A stretch of 39,048 nt of DNA from Rhizophagus sp. LPA8_4_AMF (GCA_021464525.1 JADRCO010000289.1:1-39048); one strand, 5' to 3'; positions 12,393 through 24,809 are shown, counted from the stretch's first letter. Notes: generated from the letters alone by a model not told the origin. A program made the numbers and translations.

Positions 12393-12474
12393 ATGGCACA
12401 GAACCCAGAACTCCGGTCCAATGATAGTCACAGGAGGGATCGTCAGCACACTTTTCGGAGTTTTTGATAGATAA
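12393..12474 (+). other. GC-rich 80-bp island with short open frames
   Basis: An abrupt island of about half G+C lies in DNA of roughly one fifth G+C. One frame starts with ATG in a good context (AAACAATGG) and encodes 24 aa before TGA at 12465-12467. Another frame is open through it to TAA at 12472-12474 and contains a hydrophobic stretch (GPMIVTGGIVSTLFGVF). Neither joins convincingly to other exons. It could be a conserved small exon, an RNA gene fragment or a repeat end. Confidence 0.2.
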
Positions 12475-13831
12475 ATTTCTTAAATTCATTTTTTAAAATT
12501 AATAAAAAAAAATCAATAAAATGTTGTACAATAATTTAGGGTTTTATTGAAGGAGTTGATATTCAAATGATTTTTAATTTGACTCGCATTATTTGAAGAA
12601 ATTAATTTTTGTTTGTTTCTCTTATTAAATAATGATATAATTTTGCAGCAAGCAGGAAGGAATATTAGTAATTCATATTGAAAAGAACCGTTTCTTATTA
12701 TATTATTCCCAAATTTGAATGAACAAATAAAAAGGAAATGTTTGACCAGAATTTATTGTAAAGATTTTCCTAGTTAAATAAACATACCACCATATAACGA
12801 TCAATATTTATTTACTTAAAAGGATATCGGAATGCCTTATTTAAAAAAAAAGGACATAAACAAAAAAGGAATTTTAATAATGACATAATAAAACATTATA
12901 TATTTTTTAGAGATACCATTTATTTATTTTCTTTTGTAAACAGATAATCTTTTACTACTAATTTAGCATAATAAAAGGGTTCTCATTAAAAGGAGGTTTG
13001 ATCATAAGACATATATACAACTGTTTATATTTCTTAATGATTTACTTAATTGGAAATTTTCCGTACTTTGTTAAATATTTCGAGAAATTTATAAACGGAA
13101 TACCGGAATACCTCGGACTCTTTGGACCCTCGTATGTTTTTATTGCGAAAGAAAAAAGTTCGGATTCATCCGGAAGTCTTCGGTATTCTCTTTTTAAAAG
13201 ATATGAAATTTTTGATCTAGAATGATCATGTGCATAATTTCCAAATTCGTTAATTAGTCACATAATTAACCATTTTTGGACATGAATAAGGTTCGACTTA
13301 TGTCTTATTAAACAAGGTCTATTCTTTAAATGAAACGATCAAATCATGAAGTCCTTTTATCCTTAACGTTCATTAGTTGATAAAAAGTACTTTGTTCGTT
13401 CATTTTACTTAAAGGGGTATAATTTATCAGGGTATGTATATATATATACAATATATATTAAGGTATATATATATTTGGAAATTCAATAATGGCTAGAAAA
13501 GATACATTCCTATTTAAGTGAACCCGATATCCAATTGCAATTGGCTGCGTTAACACAAATGTGGCTAAACTTTACAATAAGGCACGGATTCGTCATTCCG
13601 ATGAAGTTTCACCAATCACTATCACCAAAGAACAATCAATTTTAGTAACCGTAAAAATATATATATATATAAATTAGTTTTTTTCATTTCAAGAAAGAAT
13701 CAAAATTTCCTTTTTTTTTAATACACTAAAAAAATTATTTATTTTTTTTTTTAGGAATAAAAAAATATAAATATACGCGTTCTTTGTATTAAAAACACGT
13801 AAAAAAAACAATCGAACTTTTTGATAGAATT

Positions 13832-14531
13832 ATGTCGAAACCAATTCCTATTAAATACAATGCGAGAAAAACCGTTTATCCGACTCGCAAAAATTTAGGA
13901 GCTCAAAGAACAAAGATCACTCCAAGTTATAGAGTGAATAATTCGTTTCCTTCTTCTATTCAAGTTAATATTCCTTCAATTCAATCCGTTGATACTGTTG
14001 AAGAAAAAATTCATGATGATGAAGGATTTGAAATTAAGCCCACTATTAAAAAAACTTGTGCACGTTGTAAAGAATCGAATAGATGCGTAAAATTGCTTTA
14101 TTCTAAGATTAATAGAATAGAGGAATTAGTTAAAGGTATCGCAAAATCTACCGATAATGTAATTGATACAAATAATAACACTATTATTGAGGTATTTTAG
14201 AATTTTTAATTGTTTGTTTTTGTTTTTTTTTTTAAAAAAAACATTTTTCTAATAATTTCTTTCTTCAAAATAACAGCAACCTCAGAGACATCAACAACCT
14301 CAACAACCTCCTTCCCCAATTCCTCAAATTTTCTTAACTCAACCTTCACAGTTATTAACTCCCGCTCCCTCTCCGATTCAAACTATTCCAAATACATCGT
14401 TTAATAATTTTTCGAACCATAGCTTGGAAGATTTACAAAATATCGTATCAATCATAACAAATACTATGATTTCGAACAAAGGAGGTTGCGTACCTGTGGT
14501 TAGACCTAACGCTCTTCATATGTTTAATTAA
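13832..14531 (+). CDS. CxxCKES-motif protein, paralogue of the 16572 gene
   Basis: Two exons, 13832-14191 and 14277-14531, join in phase 0 across an 85-bp GT...AG intron and encode 204 aa. The N-terminal ~70 residues are basic then acidic and look disordered. A C-A-R-C-K-E-S motif (C76, C79) with a third Cys at 85 precedes an amphipathic, probably coiled-coil helix (YSKINRIEELVKGIAKS, ~90-106). Exon 2 opens with a Gln/Pro-rich linker (QPQRHQQPQQPPSP). It ends with a conserved-looking helix (HSLEDLQNIVSIITNTMIS) and a short tail. No known domain is recognised. The lone CxxC could be half of a zinc site completed by dimerisation; that is inference. The motif, the C-terminal helix and the intron position all match the gene 2 kb downstream on the same strand, so the pair arose by tandem duplication. 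A TATAAATA word lies about 65 bp upstream of the ATG. Confidence 0.75.
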
Positions 14532-16571
14532 AAAGAAAAAAAAAAATTTAAAAAAAAAAATTAAGCAAAAAAAAAAAATTAAGTAATTCTTTTGTTTTGC
14601 TGGCAAAATCGTTTAAAATTTTTGTTTTTGTAACTTTTATTAATTCCTTTTTTTTAAGAACAATTCGAAATCGATTTTTTTATTAGTAAAATTATTAGAT
14701 ACTAGGTACGAACGAAAAATTTCAATCTGTTATGTCCTTTCTTTCTTTATTTTTCTTTTTATTTATAGCTTTCTTCCCAAGAATTTATTTTCTTCGTTAA
14801 ATTTTCTCTTCGTTCATAGAATTTATGGCAATTATTATTATTTTTTCACCCTCTACTTTCTAAGAAAATTCTTTTCTCGTCTAAATAACATATGATCTAC
14901 TTACAAGATTTATAAGTTTATATCCTTTTAAGTTACAAATTAAATATTATTTTTATTTTTTAAAAAAATAAAGTAAAAAAAAACAAATACAAAGATATTT
15001 AGTTTTAAATAGAATCACGTGCAAAAATACGTATTAAACCACGGCTGCGTAACTAATATCGGTATTTTAATCATTGTATCCCATAAAAGAAAACCTTTAT
15101 TGTATTGAACGTTTATGTAGTTCAAAATCGGAAGTGGCAAAATTTTACCGGCTTAGAAATTTACGCGCTTCATAAATAATATTCTTCATAATATGTAACT
15201 AAATGGGTTTCAAATGATCATTTAAGTGTGATTAAAGAATACGCCAAGTGATATTCATCCCTATATAAATTACTGTTTAAATCTTGGTTTATAGCTTTTC
15301 TGATATCTTTCATTAGATTTATTTAGACATAGTGTGTTCTATTTACGCCTAATTAAAAGAAATTTGCTTCTAAAAATAAAACCCTTTATTTCATTGCCAT
15401 AGGCAAATACGGAAATGATTGGCTGTAACACAAGGTTTTTGTCAATAATACAGTAAATACAGTATGTACGCATAAAAAAAAAATTATATTTATACCCCTA
15501 ATAAAAAAAGAAAATGTTATTTTTAAAATTTATTTTCTACATAGAAACTTTTAGATAAGAGTAAAGTAGTAGTACATCATTTATCCTTAATTTGACATTA
15601 TTATAACTATTTATAATTATCTTTGTTGATCAATGATTCTCTTTGATTTATTACCCAAAAAAGAACAAAATAAAATAATCGGGTGTTGTATGTTTCTCTT
15701 TTTTTTTCTTTCGTTAAAAGAAAAAAAAAAATAAATAAAGATGCAAATTTATGTAATAGAAAAAAAAAAGATAATATTGAAATCTTTTAATTTGGATTTA
15801 TCCACTTAAAAAAAAAAGCTTTTTTACAATTACGATTACTGCGGGAATCTATTTGAAACATGATGAACTTGATTCTTTTCCATAATTGTAAACAATAACG
15901 GAAAATGTCTTTGTTGCCCCAGAAAAAAAAAAAAAATTTTACGCATAATAAGTTAAAAATACAAAGACTAATAAAATAGTAGGTAACGAAAAGGAATTGG
16001 TTTTTATAATTAATATTAGTGATAAATAATTACTATCCAAATAGTCAATTTTAGTAAAATGGTAAATTTAAAATAACAGCACGTGGGACGCCCAGCTCGG
16101 ACTTCAAAATCCGGAAAGTATATAATAAAAGTTTTTTCATTAAAAATTTAAAAATTCTTTTTTTATAACCTTTTGGTTATATTTATTATATGTTATAAAT
16201 ATAGTTTTTTTACAAGGTAAAAAATAAGAAATAAATATATATATTATTATTGTTATTGTATAAAATATATAAAAAAAAAAAAAAAAAAAAAAAATAATTT
16301 AGTTAATTAAAAAAATAAAAAAAAAAAAAAAAAAAAAAATGTGATATAAATATATATATATATATTTTATATATTTTTATAATGGTTTATTTTATTAATC
16401 ATTCATTATGTGTCAATTATAGTTACAAGTAAAAAAATACGGGTTTAAAGAAGAAAAAATCAAGTTTTTTTTATTTTTATGATTCTTCCTTTTTTCAAAA
16501 AATTTAATAATCAAGACCTTTTTTTATAAATAAAAAAAAAAAAATTCCTTTTTTGTAATTATTTACGTATA
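14532..16571. other. Intergenic between the two CxxCKES paralogues
   Basis: About 2 kb without a credible gene. It carries pure A runs of 24 at 16271-16294 and 23 at 16317-16339, and (AT)n tracts near 16350. These homopolymers lie within 300 bp upstream of the second paralogue and may be part of a nucleosome-depleted promoter. Confidence 0.5.
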
Positions 16572-17426
16572 ATGTCTGACCAAATGAATCAAGAAAGTAT
16601 TCAACAGTCATTTCCTTCTATTTCAATTCCTGGTTCTATTAATAATAATGGAAAAGAAGAAAATATCACTTCTTCCATAAATTCCCTTCTTAATAATCAT
16701 GAAAATCCATCTATACCATCAACAACCAGTAACAATCCTTCAATTGATAATGAAACAAATTCTTCTTCTACACCAGTGACCAAAAAACGTTCTCGTAGAA
16801 CTGGTCGTCCTATGCGTAATAAAATTGTTAAAGAATCATCAAATAAAAATGAACCTTATACAATTCCTTATTCAACGAGATCTCAAACTCAACAGCTTCG
16901 TCAACAAGCTTCTACCGTAACAGAAACTTCAAGCTCTTCAACGATTGTAAGTATTAATGCAACAGAAAGTATTAATGATGTTAATACGGTAAATTCGCAA
17001 GTTCCTACAACAGAAAGAAAGAAACATTGTGCTAAATGTAAAGAATCTGCAAATATTGCGAAAATTATCAATTCTAAAATGGATAGAATTGAAGAATTGG
17101 TTAGAAATCTAAAAAAAGTTACTGATGAAATCAGTCAAGTGAGTATCCTTTTATTAATAATCTTTTCTTCTTTTTTTTTGAATAAATTTTTTGACATTTA
17201 TTCTTCTTTTAATTATCAGAATAGTCATCCTTCATCATTAGCCACTACAAATAAAACTTTTAATTCATATGATTTCTCAAAAATGACCGTAAGTGATTTA
17301 CAAAATTTGGTAGTGGCTGTAACTAATACGATCATGACCAAGGCATCTACAGAATCTTCTAATTTAAATATTATTAAATCGGAATTTGATGAGGCATCTC
17401 AATTCTTGAAACTTGAACAACATTAG
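16572..17426 (+). CDS. CxxCKES-motif protein, second tandem paralogue
   Basis: Exons 16572-17138 and 17220-17426 join in phase 0 and give 257 aa. The 81-bp intron (GTGAGT...TTATCAG) is a multiple of three with no stop, so the frame is also open unspliced (284 aa). The N-terminal ~150 residues are Ser/Thr/Asn/Gln-rich, with a basic segment KKRSRRTGRPMRNK (~71-84). That segment could be a nuclear localisation signal, and its G-R-P core recalls an AT-hook. C-A-K-C-K-E-S follows at C153/C156, then a predicted coiled-coil (INSKMDRIEELVRNLKKVTD). Exon 2 has the shared helix (VSDLQNLVVAVTNTIMT), matching the paralogue at 13832, and a longer acidic tail. A nuclear, perhaps DNA-associated, dimeric protein is suggested by the basic patch and coiled coil. 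No known family is recognised. Confidence 0.75.
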   Translation: MSDQMNQESIQQSFPSISIPGSINNNGKEENITSSINSLLNNHENPSIPSTTSNNPSIDNETNSSSTPVTKKRSRRTGRPMRNKIVKESSNKNEPYTIPYSTRSQTQQLRQQASTVTETSSSSTIVSINATESINDVNTVNSQVPTTERKKHCAKCKESANIAKIINSKMDRIEELVRNLKKVTDEISQVSILLLIIFSSFFLNKFFDIYSSFNYQNSHPSSLATTNKTFNSYDFSKMTVSDLQNLVVAVTNTIMTKASTESSNLNIIKSEFDEASQFLKLEQH

Positions 17427-18954
17427 ATGATTTTTTTATTTTATCTTTTTTTATCCGTTTTATCCAAGAGGTTTCTCAATAGATAATTAATTTATCTTAT
17501 TATTTAAATCTCATTACGTATTTTTAAGTTCGATTTCTTTTGAAATTACCCGAGAGTAATTTCTCCTTTATTAGAATTTTCGAATTAAACTTGTCGACAA
17601 AAATTTCCCCCTCCCTCTTTTTATTTTATGGACGATGAGAATTTTTTTTATTTTACATAAGATTTTGTTTTTATGATTTTCTCTAAGATTTGTTACTTTT
17701 TAATAATATTCCTATGAATGTTAAATAAATTTTTCTAAATTCTTTCGTTTGTTATGAATAGATTCAAAAATTGAAAAAAAAATTTTTTTTGATGAATTAC
17801 TGCGCCACAACTCAAAATGAAAATCCAAACGCGGTAAAATAAAAGGTGCTCTATCTAGCTACATTAACCCAATTTTTTTCGTGACCTTTTCCAATTACAG
17901 TAATAGATTTTTTTTGATAATCTGTCATCAAAGAACAAAAGCTAAGAAAAAATATTTTTTTTTTTTTTCGTGAAACAATTAGATAGTTCATAGTAAATAT
18001 TTGTATAAGGATCATCCGAAATTTTTTTTTTATTATGTTAATACGCCATAATAAATCGGTGAGACCCGAAAACGCCCTTGATATTCCAAATCCTTTAAGG
18101 TACTATACCTTGATACTCATACATTATAAATTCGGTTTGTAGAAAGTGAATAATGAACCCATTATAACCATATTATATTTATTATTAGGTGGCGCATTAA
18201 TCATATATATGATCACTGATCAGTATTTACTACCCATTTAAAATTTATTCCGCCATGCAAGTTTATCGACAAGATCTGGAACTTGATTATATTTATTCAC
18301 TTTATTAAATGGTCTGTGGTCATTTAATCCTTTTAATTTCACACGGTTACGTACACATTTTACACAAACTCACGTTTTCGTTCAAAGAAAAATAGGTCTT
18401 GAACTTGGACTTTCTACTTTTGGAAATTTTTCTGAATTTTCCATTGTTGTGAACGAAGGAAAATTTCAAAAAGTTCCCCAATGTCAACTCAACACGTGTT
18501 TGCACAGTTAATGTAAATCATTTCCTTTGTTTTACATTACAACACCAATTTTTTTGCCAATTCTTTTTTTGTTCTAACGAATTTTGATTGTTCATTTAAA
18601 TTTTTGGGGGACCTAAAGATTCCTAACTAAATAAGTCAACTTTTATTTGAGAATAAATAATCAAATAATGCCAAGTTATGTTGATATATGCAAATATTAA
18701 AAATATATTTTTTTTTTATAGTAATAATATGAATGAAAAAAAAAAATTATATATACGAAATAAAATGGGGATAAATTAAAAAAATCTGTGGATTTATGGG
18801 ATTTGTTTTCTTTTAAAAAAAAAAAAAAAATTTTTTTTTTCTCATTCGTAAAATGATAGAATTGTCATAGACTTACTGTAAGATCATGCGACAAAATATA
18901 TACAATATATACAGATATGTAGAGTATTGTAGAGTATTATACAGTAATATATTA

Positions 18955-18986
<32 letters not shown>

Positions 18987-21900
18987 AATAAAGAAAAATA
19001 GAAGTTCTATCTATTCGGACTTTCTTTTTTCAAAAACAATATTTCATTTTAATTGTAAAAAAATCGATTGTTTAAAAAAAAAAAAAAAATTTCATATAAT
19101 TATGTTCCTAGATCATATGCTAATGTCCGTTTTGAGGCTTGCAGAATGAAATAATACTAAAGTACAATAGATTTATTAATAGTTTAAACATATATATCCA
19201 ATGGCGGATAGTTATCGGACGACAAATTAAGTTGAGAAAAAAGTTTGTCTAATTTTCAAAAGTTACCATCGTATCATATCTTACGACGAGTTATTCATCC
19301 TTCATAGAAAATTCGGGTTTGATTTTTTTTTTTTTCAATTAAAAATCTTTTTTCGATTGTATCATAAGGATGGTGATGTCGTAATTCTGCTGACAAATAT
19401 ATTTATCAGTACGCGTAATATAGTCGTAATTCATCCATGTATAAATTCCGCTTCCCGATTCTCCGAATAACAAAAGTATAAACATATTATCAGTGATATA
19501 AATTATGATATAATAGAAATATTTTATTGAGAAAATTTTTATTGCCCCTTTATTATATTATTATATTATTTATTTATTTATTTTTAGTTTCAATTTATAA
19601 TTCAAGGTAATTTTTCAGGTTTTAAACCATATATACTGTATATATTATATATTATAATAAATTGAGATCGATTAAAACCGGAAACTCAGTCCAGCTCTGA
19701 TCATAGAGAATGTGTTAAACAATTTTATCAAAAAAGTATAAACAAATTTGTTAAAAGAATATTATGAGTAAATTAACTTGGGGTCCATTTGCACCAAAGC
19801 CTTTTGGAATTTCCCCATGATTGCTACGTTGCTAGTGATTTATCATTTAGCAAGATGAACCAAATGGTCTCTGTTTTTTTAGTTGCGTTTGGTGATTTTA
19901 AAGGTGGTCAGGTAAACACAGAAATATTCCGCATTTTACATAAAATTACATAACATAATTTTTACATTTTTTAGAATCAAATTACGTTTAAAAAAAATCT
20001 TGAAATTATTTAAACTGTGTTAAATGCTTAATCGTTTCTCAAACGGTCAGTATTATAAGTTACGTTATTATAATAAAATTCAAAGTAATTGATTCACATT
20101 ATAAGTGGCAATTGCTGTAAAACTTTAATGTCTTGTGGCAATTAATTTTAATGTTCTGTAATTAATCAAAAAGATTATTTTTAATATGTATTTCCTTTGT
20201 CATATGACTAAATCGGGATAACTCTGGCCTATATCCCGATCATTTGATTAAGAAATTAGTATAGTACCGTAACTATAATATTTCTATAAATCATTCTCAA
20301 AGGATGGATTACTGACATATTGACTAAAGCAAATGTAAAAGTTATGGGTATTTATTATCTACATAAATTTTTTTAAAAATATTATAATAATTACTTTCTA
20401 TTTATTGTTATTTAAAATATATAGATTTTATTAATAAAGAAAAGTTGCTTTAAATTATAAAATACTATAAAAAAGTATCTTTAACTTCATTTTAAACTAT
20501 TTCACCTAAATAAAAAAAAAGCTTGTATTATAATATTAATTTAAATATTATAAAATTAAATTGCAAATGGGTTTTAATTTTACTAAAAAATTACTACTGG
20601 TAAAATTTAAATTTTAATTATTACTGAAAATTTTCATTTATGTAAACAGAAAATCCTTAAACTAAAACTTTTATTTCAAATATATAAGTAATTTATTAAG
20701 ATTTTTATCAAATTCAATGCATAAAATTACTTTTTTTTAAAAAAAATACCATAGCACATGTATAGATTTATTAGAGTTAATGTCCAATTAATACAAAGTA
20801 AATCAGAACTATCTAATATAATTAATCTAAACACCATCTGTTATTCAAAAGAATCCCATATGTGTACTGTCAGTGAATGCATAAAATTACTTTATTATAT
20901 ATATTTATTTTATTAAATAAAATATAGTTTACTTTTACTACTTATTAGTTATTATTTTGGTTTATATATGAAATTACCTTTTATATAAATAAAATTATTA
21001 AAACTACTTATATTTTAATTTTTATAAGGTTAAATGATGTAATATTTATATAAAAATATATAGTTTTTTAATAATACAATTAAATCCCCTATACAGTTAT
21101 ATTTTATATAATTACACCTTTTTATAATCATCTATTTTTACAGAATTGACTTAAAATATAATAAAAAAAATTTTACTATTATTACAAACTAGTTATAATT
21201 ACTATTATACAAAATATTTAATATATATATTACTTTTAGTAATAATTAAACCTCTTTATTATAATCACTTTTTCCAATTTTTTCAATAGATTTTCATATA
21301 ATTTATGACATATAAGTCATAACAAAATGTATATAGTAATAAAAAAACACTTTTTTTTAAAAAAGTTCTATAATTTAGTACTTAATTTTAATTATAATTT
21401 TATCACTTTAATAATACAAACTATTCTTTATATTAATTGTATAAGTATAAATAATAGGATATTACTAAATTTTATTTTAGATGATTCTTAATAAATTAGT
21501 ATTAGCAAATATTAATAGACAAAATTTTATAATATTGTTAATTTTACTTCAAATTAAATCTTAATTCTGATAAAATAACAATTAACAGTGATATTTAACA
21601 ATACTTTAAATAATATATCACAATATTTATCAAAGTATTTATTAAATATTTATTAATAGTATTTATTAAATATAAATTATATTGTAATAAATAATCAAAT
21701 TTATTATTATTAAATATTTATTTTTTTTTATTGTTTAATAAATATAAAATTTTAATATTTATTAAATATTACTATTTGATAAATATAAAGTTTTATTTAA
21801 TTTAATTTTGTGATGTAATACTAATTTTAAATTTTTTTCTTTTTCTATTTATGTTATAATTTTACTATTTTAATAAAATTAAATTAAATTTTTATTAATT

Positions 21901-22357
21901 AAATATTATTTAGCAATATAAAATTACTATATCTAATATTTTATAAATATCTTTTAAAAATAAACATCTCTTAAACTTTTCAAAATTTTTTATACAAAAA
22001 TTATATATATTATTAATAAAATAGTATTAAAAATAAGCATTATTTCAAATTTTTTATCCAAAATTCTTGCAAAATAAGAGTATTTAATTTTGATAAAATA
22101 TGGTACTTATTTATTAATTTTTAATAAATATATATATAATAATATAAAGAAAATTGCATTTTATATAATAATATAAAACCAAAATTTCTGAATTCTTTTA
22201 GCTATATTATATATAAAATAGTGTTTTAAAAATGCATTTATTTTTTCAAATTTTAAATTTTAACTTAAAAATCAAAACTATAATATGCTTAAAATTTATT
22301 ATTAGTTTTTATTATTAAATTAATTGTTTGGAGTAAAGTGAAAGACACTGTATGTAC
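17427..22357. other. Long gene-poor stretch
   Basis: About 4.9 kb with no supportable gene. Sequence up to ~20300 is moderately mixed, and beyond that it is extremely AT-rich. Noted items are a 9-bp inverted repeat ATCGGGATA/TATCCCGAT near 20214-20242 with an 11-nt loop, and a short exact repeat of AATGCATAAAATTACTTT near 20716 and 20876. Confidence 0.5.
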
Positions 22358-22705
22358 ATATATTAAAGCTGCCCTTCTAAAATAAATTTATTTTAAACTA
22401 ATTCTGAACTTCTAAATTAAACTCTATTTCTTAAACTAGTTTTGAACTTCTAAATTAATACTAAATTAATTAAAACTTTAAAACTAATAAAAATTAATTC
22501 AGGCTAATTTAAATATAATTTAAATTTAATTTAAATGTTTTAAAATTAATATAAAATATAACTTAAAAATAAAAAATTAACTTTTATTTTTTTAGTTTAG
22601 TAAGTTTAAGTTTCAAATTTTGAAGTAATTTTCTAAACTATTTTAAAATAGCTTTGATTTAGAATAATTCTAACTCATTAGTTTAAAAGGGTAACTTTAA
22701 TATAT
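22358..22705. mobile_element. Candidate 348-bp MITE with ~28-bp terminal inverted repeats
   Basis: The left end (22358-22385) begins ATATATTAAAGCTGCCCTTC. The reverse complement of the right end (22678-22705) begins ATATATTAAAGTTACCCTTT. They agree at 24 of 28 positions, and most differences are transitions. The interior is AT-rich with no ORF and contains a direct repeat of TGAACTTCTAAATTA. Size, composition and ends fit a non-autonomous DNA transposon. No clean target-site duplication could be read, so the superfamily is unassigned. Confidence 0.45.
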
Positions 22706-23079
22706 ATTGAGCAAAATGATCAATCATATAAATTTCTCTATCCCGTTTTGTGATATTATTCAATAATATAGCATAATATATTTCATGTATAGATTATTGT
22801 ATCCATATTTTTTTATTAAATAAATCAAATAAATATAATTAAAAATCCATTCTTACTGTTCTAATAGAAATGTATTTTTTGAAAAAGACAAAAAAAAATA
22901 AATGTTATATTATGTTATTACAAAATAAATTATATAAAGAAAAAAATCCTTTTTTCTTTATTTTTCCTTCTTTCTTTCGTAATTTCACTTTTCCTTTCTT
23001 TTACTCTTTTACTCTCTTTTTTTCTTGATTTTTATAATTTTTTTTATCTTAATAAATGGTTCTTAATGTTTTTTTTTAC

Positions 23080-24090
23080 TTTTTTTAGGATACAGAACTA
23101 ATTTTAGTAAGAAAATTTAGAAAAAAGTTTACAGAAGTAAAAATAAGAATCAAAAAGCTAGAATTAGTTTTTATTTGAAAAATTCATTAGCATTAGAAAT
23201 GTATTAATGCTTTTTTTTTTATTTTTTATAAGTTTTGGCTTCTTCAAAATAGACTTTCAGATGGTAAATTAAAAGAATTTACTATTACCTATAAGAAACA
23301 TACTAAATATTTAGTTTTTTATTTTTTATAGATAATAACTTCTCCAAAAAAGACTATTGAATAGTAAGTTAAAAAGAATTTTGCTTTTACTTATAAGAAA
23401 AATATTAAATGTTTATTTTTTTTATTTTATATAAGTAACAGCTTTTCTGAAGAGGACTTCCAGATGGTAGGTTATTTCTTTTGAAAGAAATTTATTATTT
23501 ATCTTACAAAAAATATCCTAATATTTTTTTTTTTTATTTTGTAGATTCCATCTTTCTTTGGACTTCAGGTAGATTATTTTTTTTAAGAGATATTTTGGAT
23601 TACTTTAAAAAACATACTGACATTTTTTTTTAAGTTTTGCAAGTTTCATATCTCCAAAATCCTTTAAAATGCAGTAAGCTATTATTTTTAAGTTTTGAAA
23701 TTGACTTTAAAAATCATGCTGATATTTCTTTTTTTTTTTGACTTTTGATTTTGTAGGTTTTAATTTTTAGGATAATAATATGTTATTTCTTTTAAGTTGA
23801 GATTTTGGAATTAACTTTAAGAAATATGCTGATATTTTTTTTTTAATCTTTGTAGATTTCAGACTTCATTTTTTTGGCAATGGATATGTAAGTTTTATAT
23901 TTCATATTTTTTTATATTAAAAGATATTTATAACGTTTTCTTTTTCTTTTTGTAAATTTGTTAGGCTTCGTTCTATTCCTAAATAACAGGTAATATTATA
24001 ATAAGTTTCAATATTTCAAAACTTTAAAGCTTTATATTTATTAAAAAATTGCTTTATTAATATCTTCTCTTTTTTTTTATAGGATTTTGA
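23080..24090 (+). repeat. Tandem array of ~10 microexon-like units, period ~100-120 bp
   Basis: The region repeats a module with these parts: a CTRAY-like branch site in a shared context (CATACTAAATATTT, CATACTGACATTT, CATGCTGATATTT, TATGCTGATATTT), a poly-T tract, an AG acceptor, a block of ~18-32 nt, then a GT donor. Block starts read as 23089, 23233, 23332, 23436, 23545, 23644, 23757, 23856, 23963 and 24083. Donors are clear at most (GTAAGA, GTAAAT, GTAAGT, GTAGGT, GTAGAT, GTAAGC, GTAAGT, GTAATA) but weak in the 23757 unit. The blocks at 23233-23263 and 23436-23466 are both 31 nt and end GACTTTCAGATG and GACTTCCAGATG, so the units share ancestry. No long frame was found by joining them in simple order. 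It may be a microexon gene, a spliced non-coding RNA, or a satellite that mimics splice signals. Confidence 0.55.
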
Positions 24091-24737
24091 TTATAATTAA
24101 TATAAAATTATTGAAACATTGATCATATGGTTTATCATTCCAAATTGATAACAGTTATCATTTTCCTAGTTTTATTATAAATAGATTTTGAAATATTAAA
24201 AGTAATTTCAAGTTTTAGTAAAGATTTAGGTTATAATTTAAGTTTCAATTCATATATACTAAAGCTCAAAATTTTCAGAAATGTTTTAATGCTTATGTTT
24301 ACTATACTACTTATTATATAATATTTATATATACATTAGTTTTACTTAACTATATATTTATATATTTAATTAGCTAAAAATTATACATTAAAAAATGCAA
24401 TTAAAAATCTTATATAAATTTTATAAATATATTTATATTTTTAATTTTTATAAATTATAAAAAATATTATGTAAATTTTTTATAAATTTACTTTTAATTA
24501 AAGATAAATTATTATTTAAATATTAAATAATTGTTATTTATATATATAATATTATTAAATAATAAACTAAATATAATTAATTTTACTAATTTTTAATTTT
24601 TAAATAAATGCAGTTATACTATATCTTTTTTTGATTTTTTTTTTTATCTTTTTGATATATTAAGAAAAAATTTCTAATATTATTTATTAGAAAAATAATT
24701 TACAAACTTTATATTAACTTCTATTATAATATATTGA

Positions 24738-24809
24738 GTGAGTGCTGGAAAAAGGTCCAATTAGACAATGGATTTTATTGTTTATTTGGTTCCTTTTCCT
24801 AGCACTCAC
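24738..24809. mobile_element. 72-bp fold-back (MITE-like) element
   Basis: The left arm starts GTGAGTGCTGGAAAAAGG and the right arm, read on the other strand, starts GTGAGTGCTAGGAAAAGG. Similarity continues inward almost to the centre (CCAATTAGACAAT against CCAAATAAACAAT). The whole 72 bp would therefore fold into one imperfect hairpin. This is the structure of a minimal inverted-repeat transposon derivative. The 66-codon frame that starts inside it is treated as chance. Confidence 0.55.

Noticed and set aside
12998-13225. 75-codon plus-strand frame
   Set aside because: It starts at a non-ATG codon, has no splice partners, and overlaps a small inverted repeat (GAATACC/GGTATTC).
19855-20013. 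Possible two-exon 31-aa gene (MNQMVSVFLVAFGDFKGGQ, then intron, then NQITFKKNLEII)
   Set aside because: The splice sites fit, but the product is too short and lacks any independent support; could be chance.
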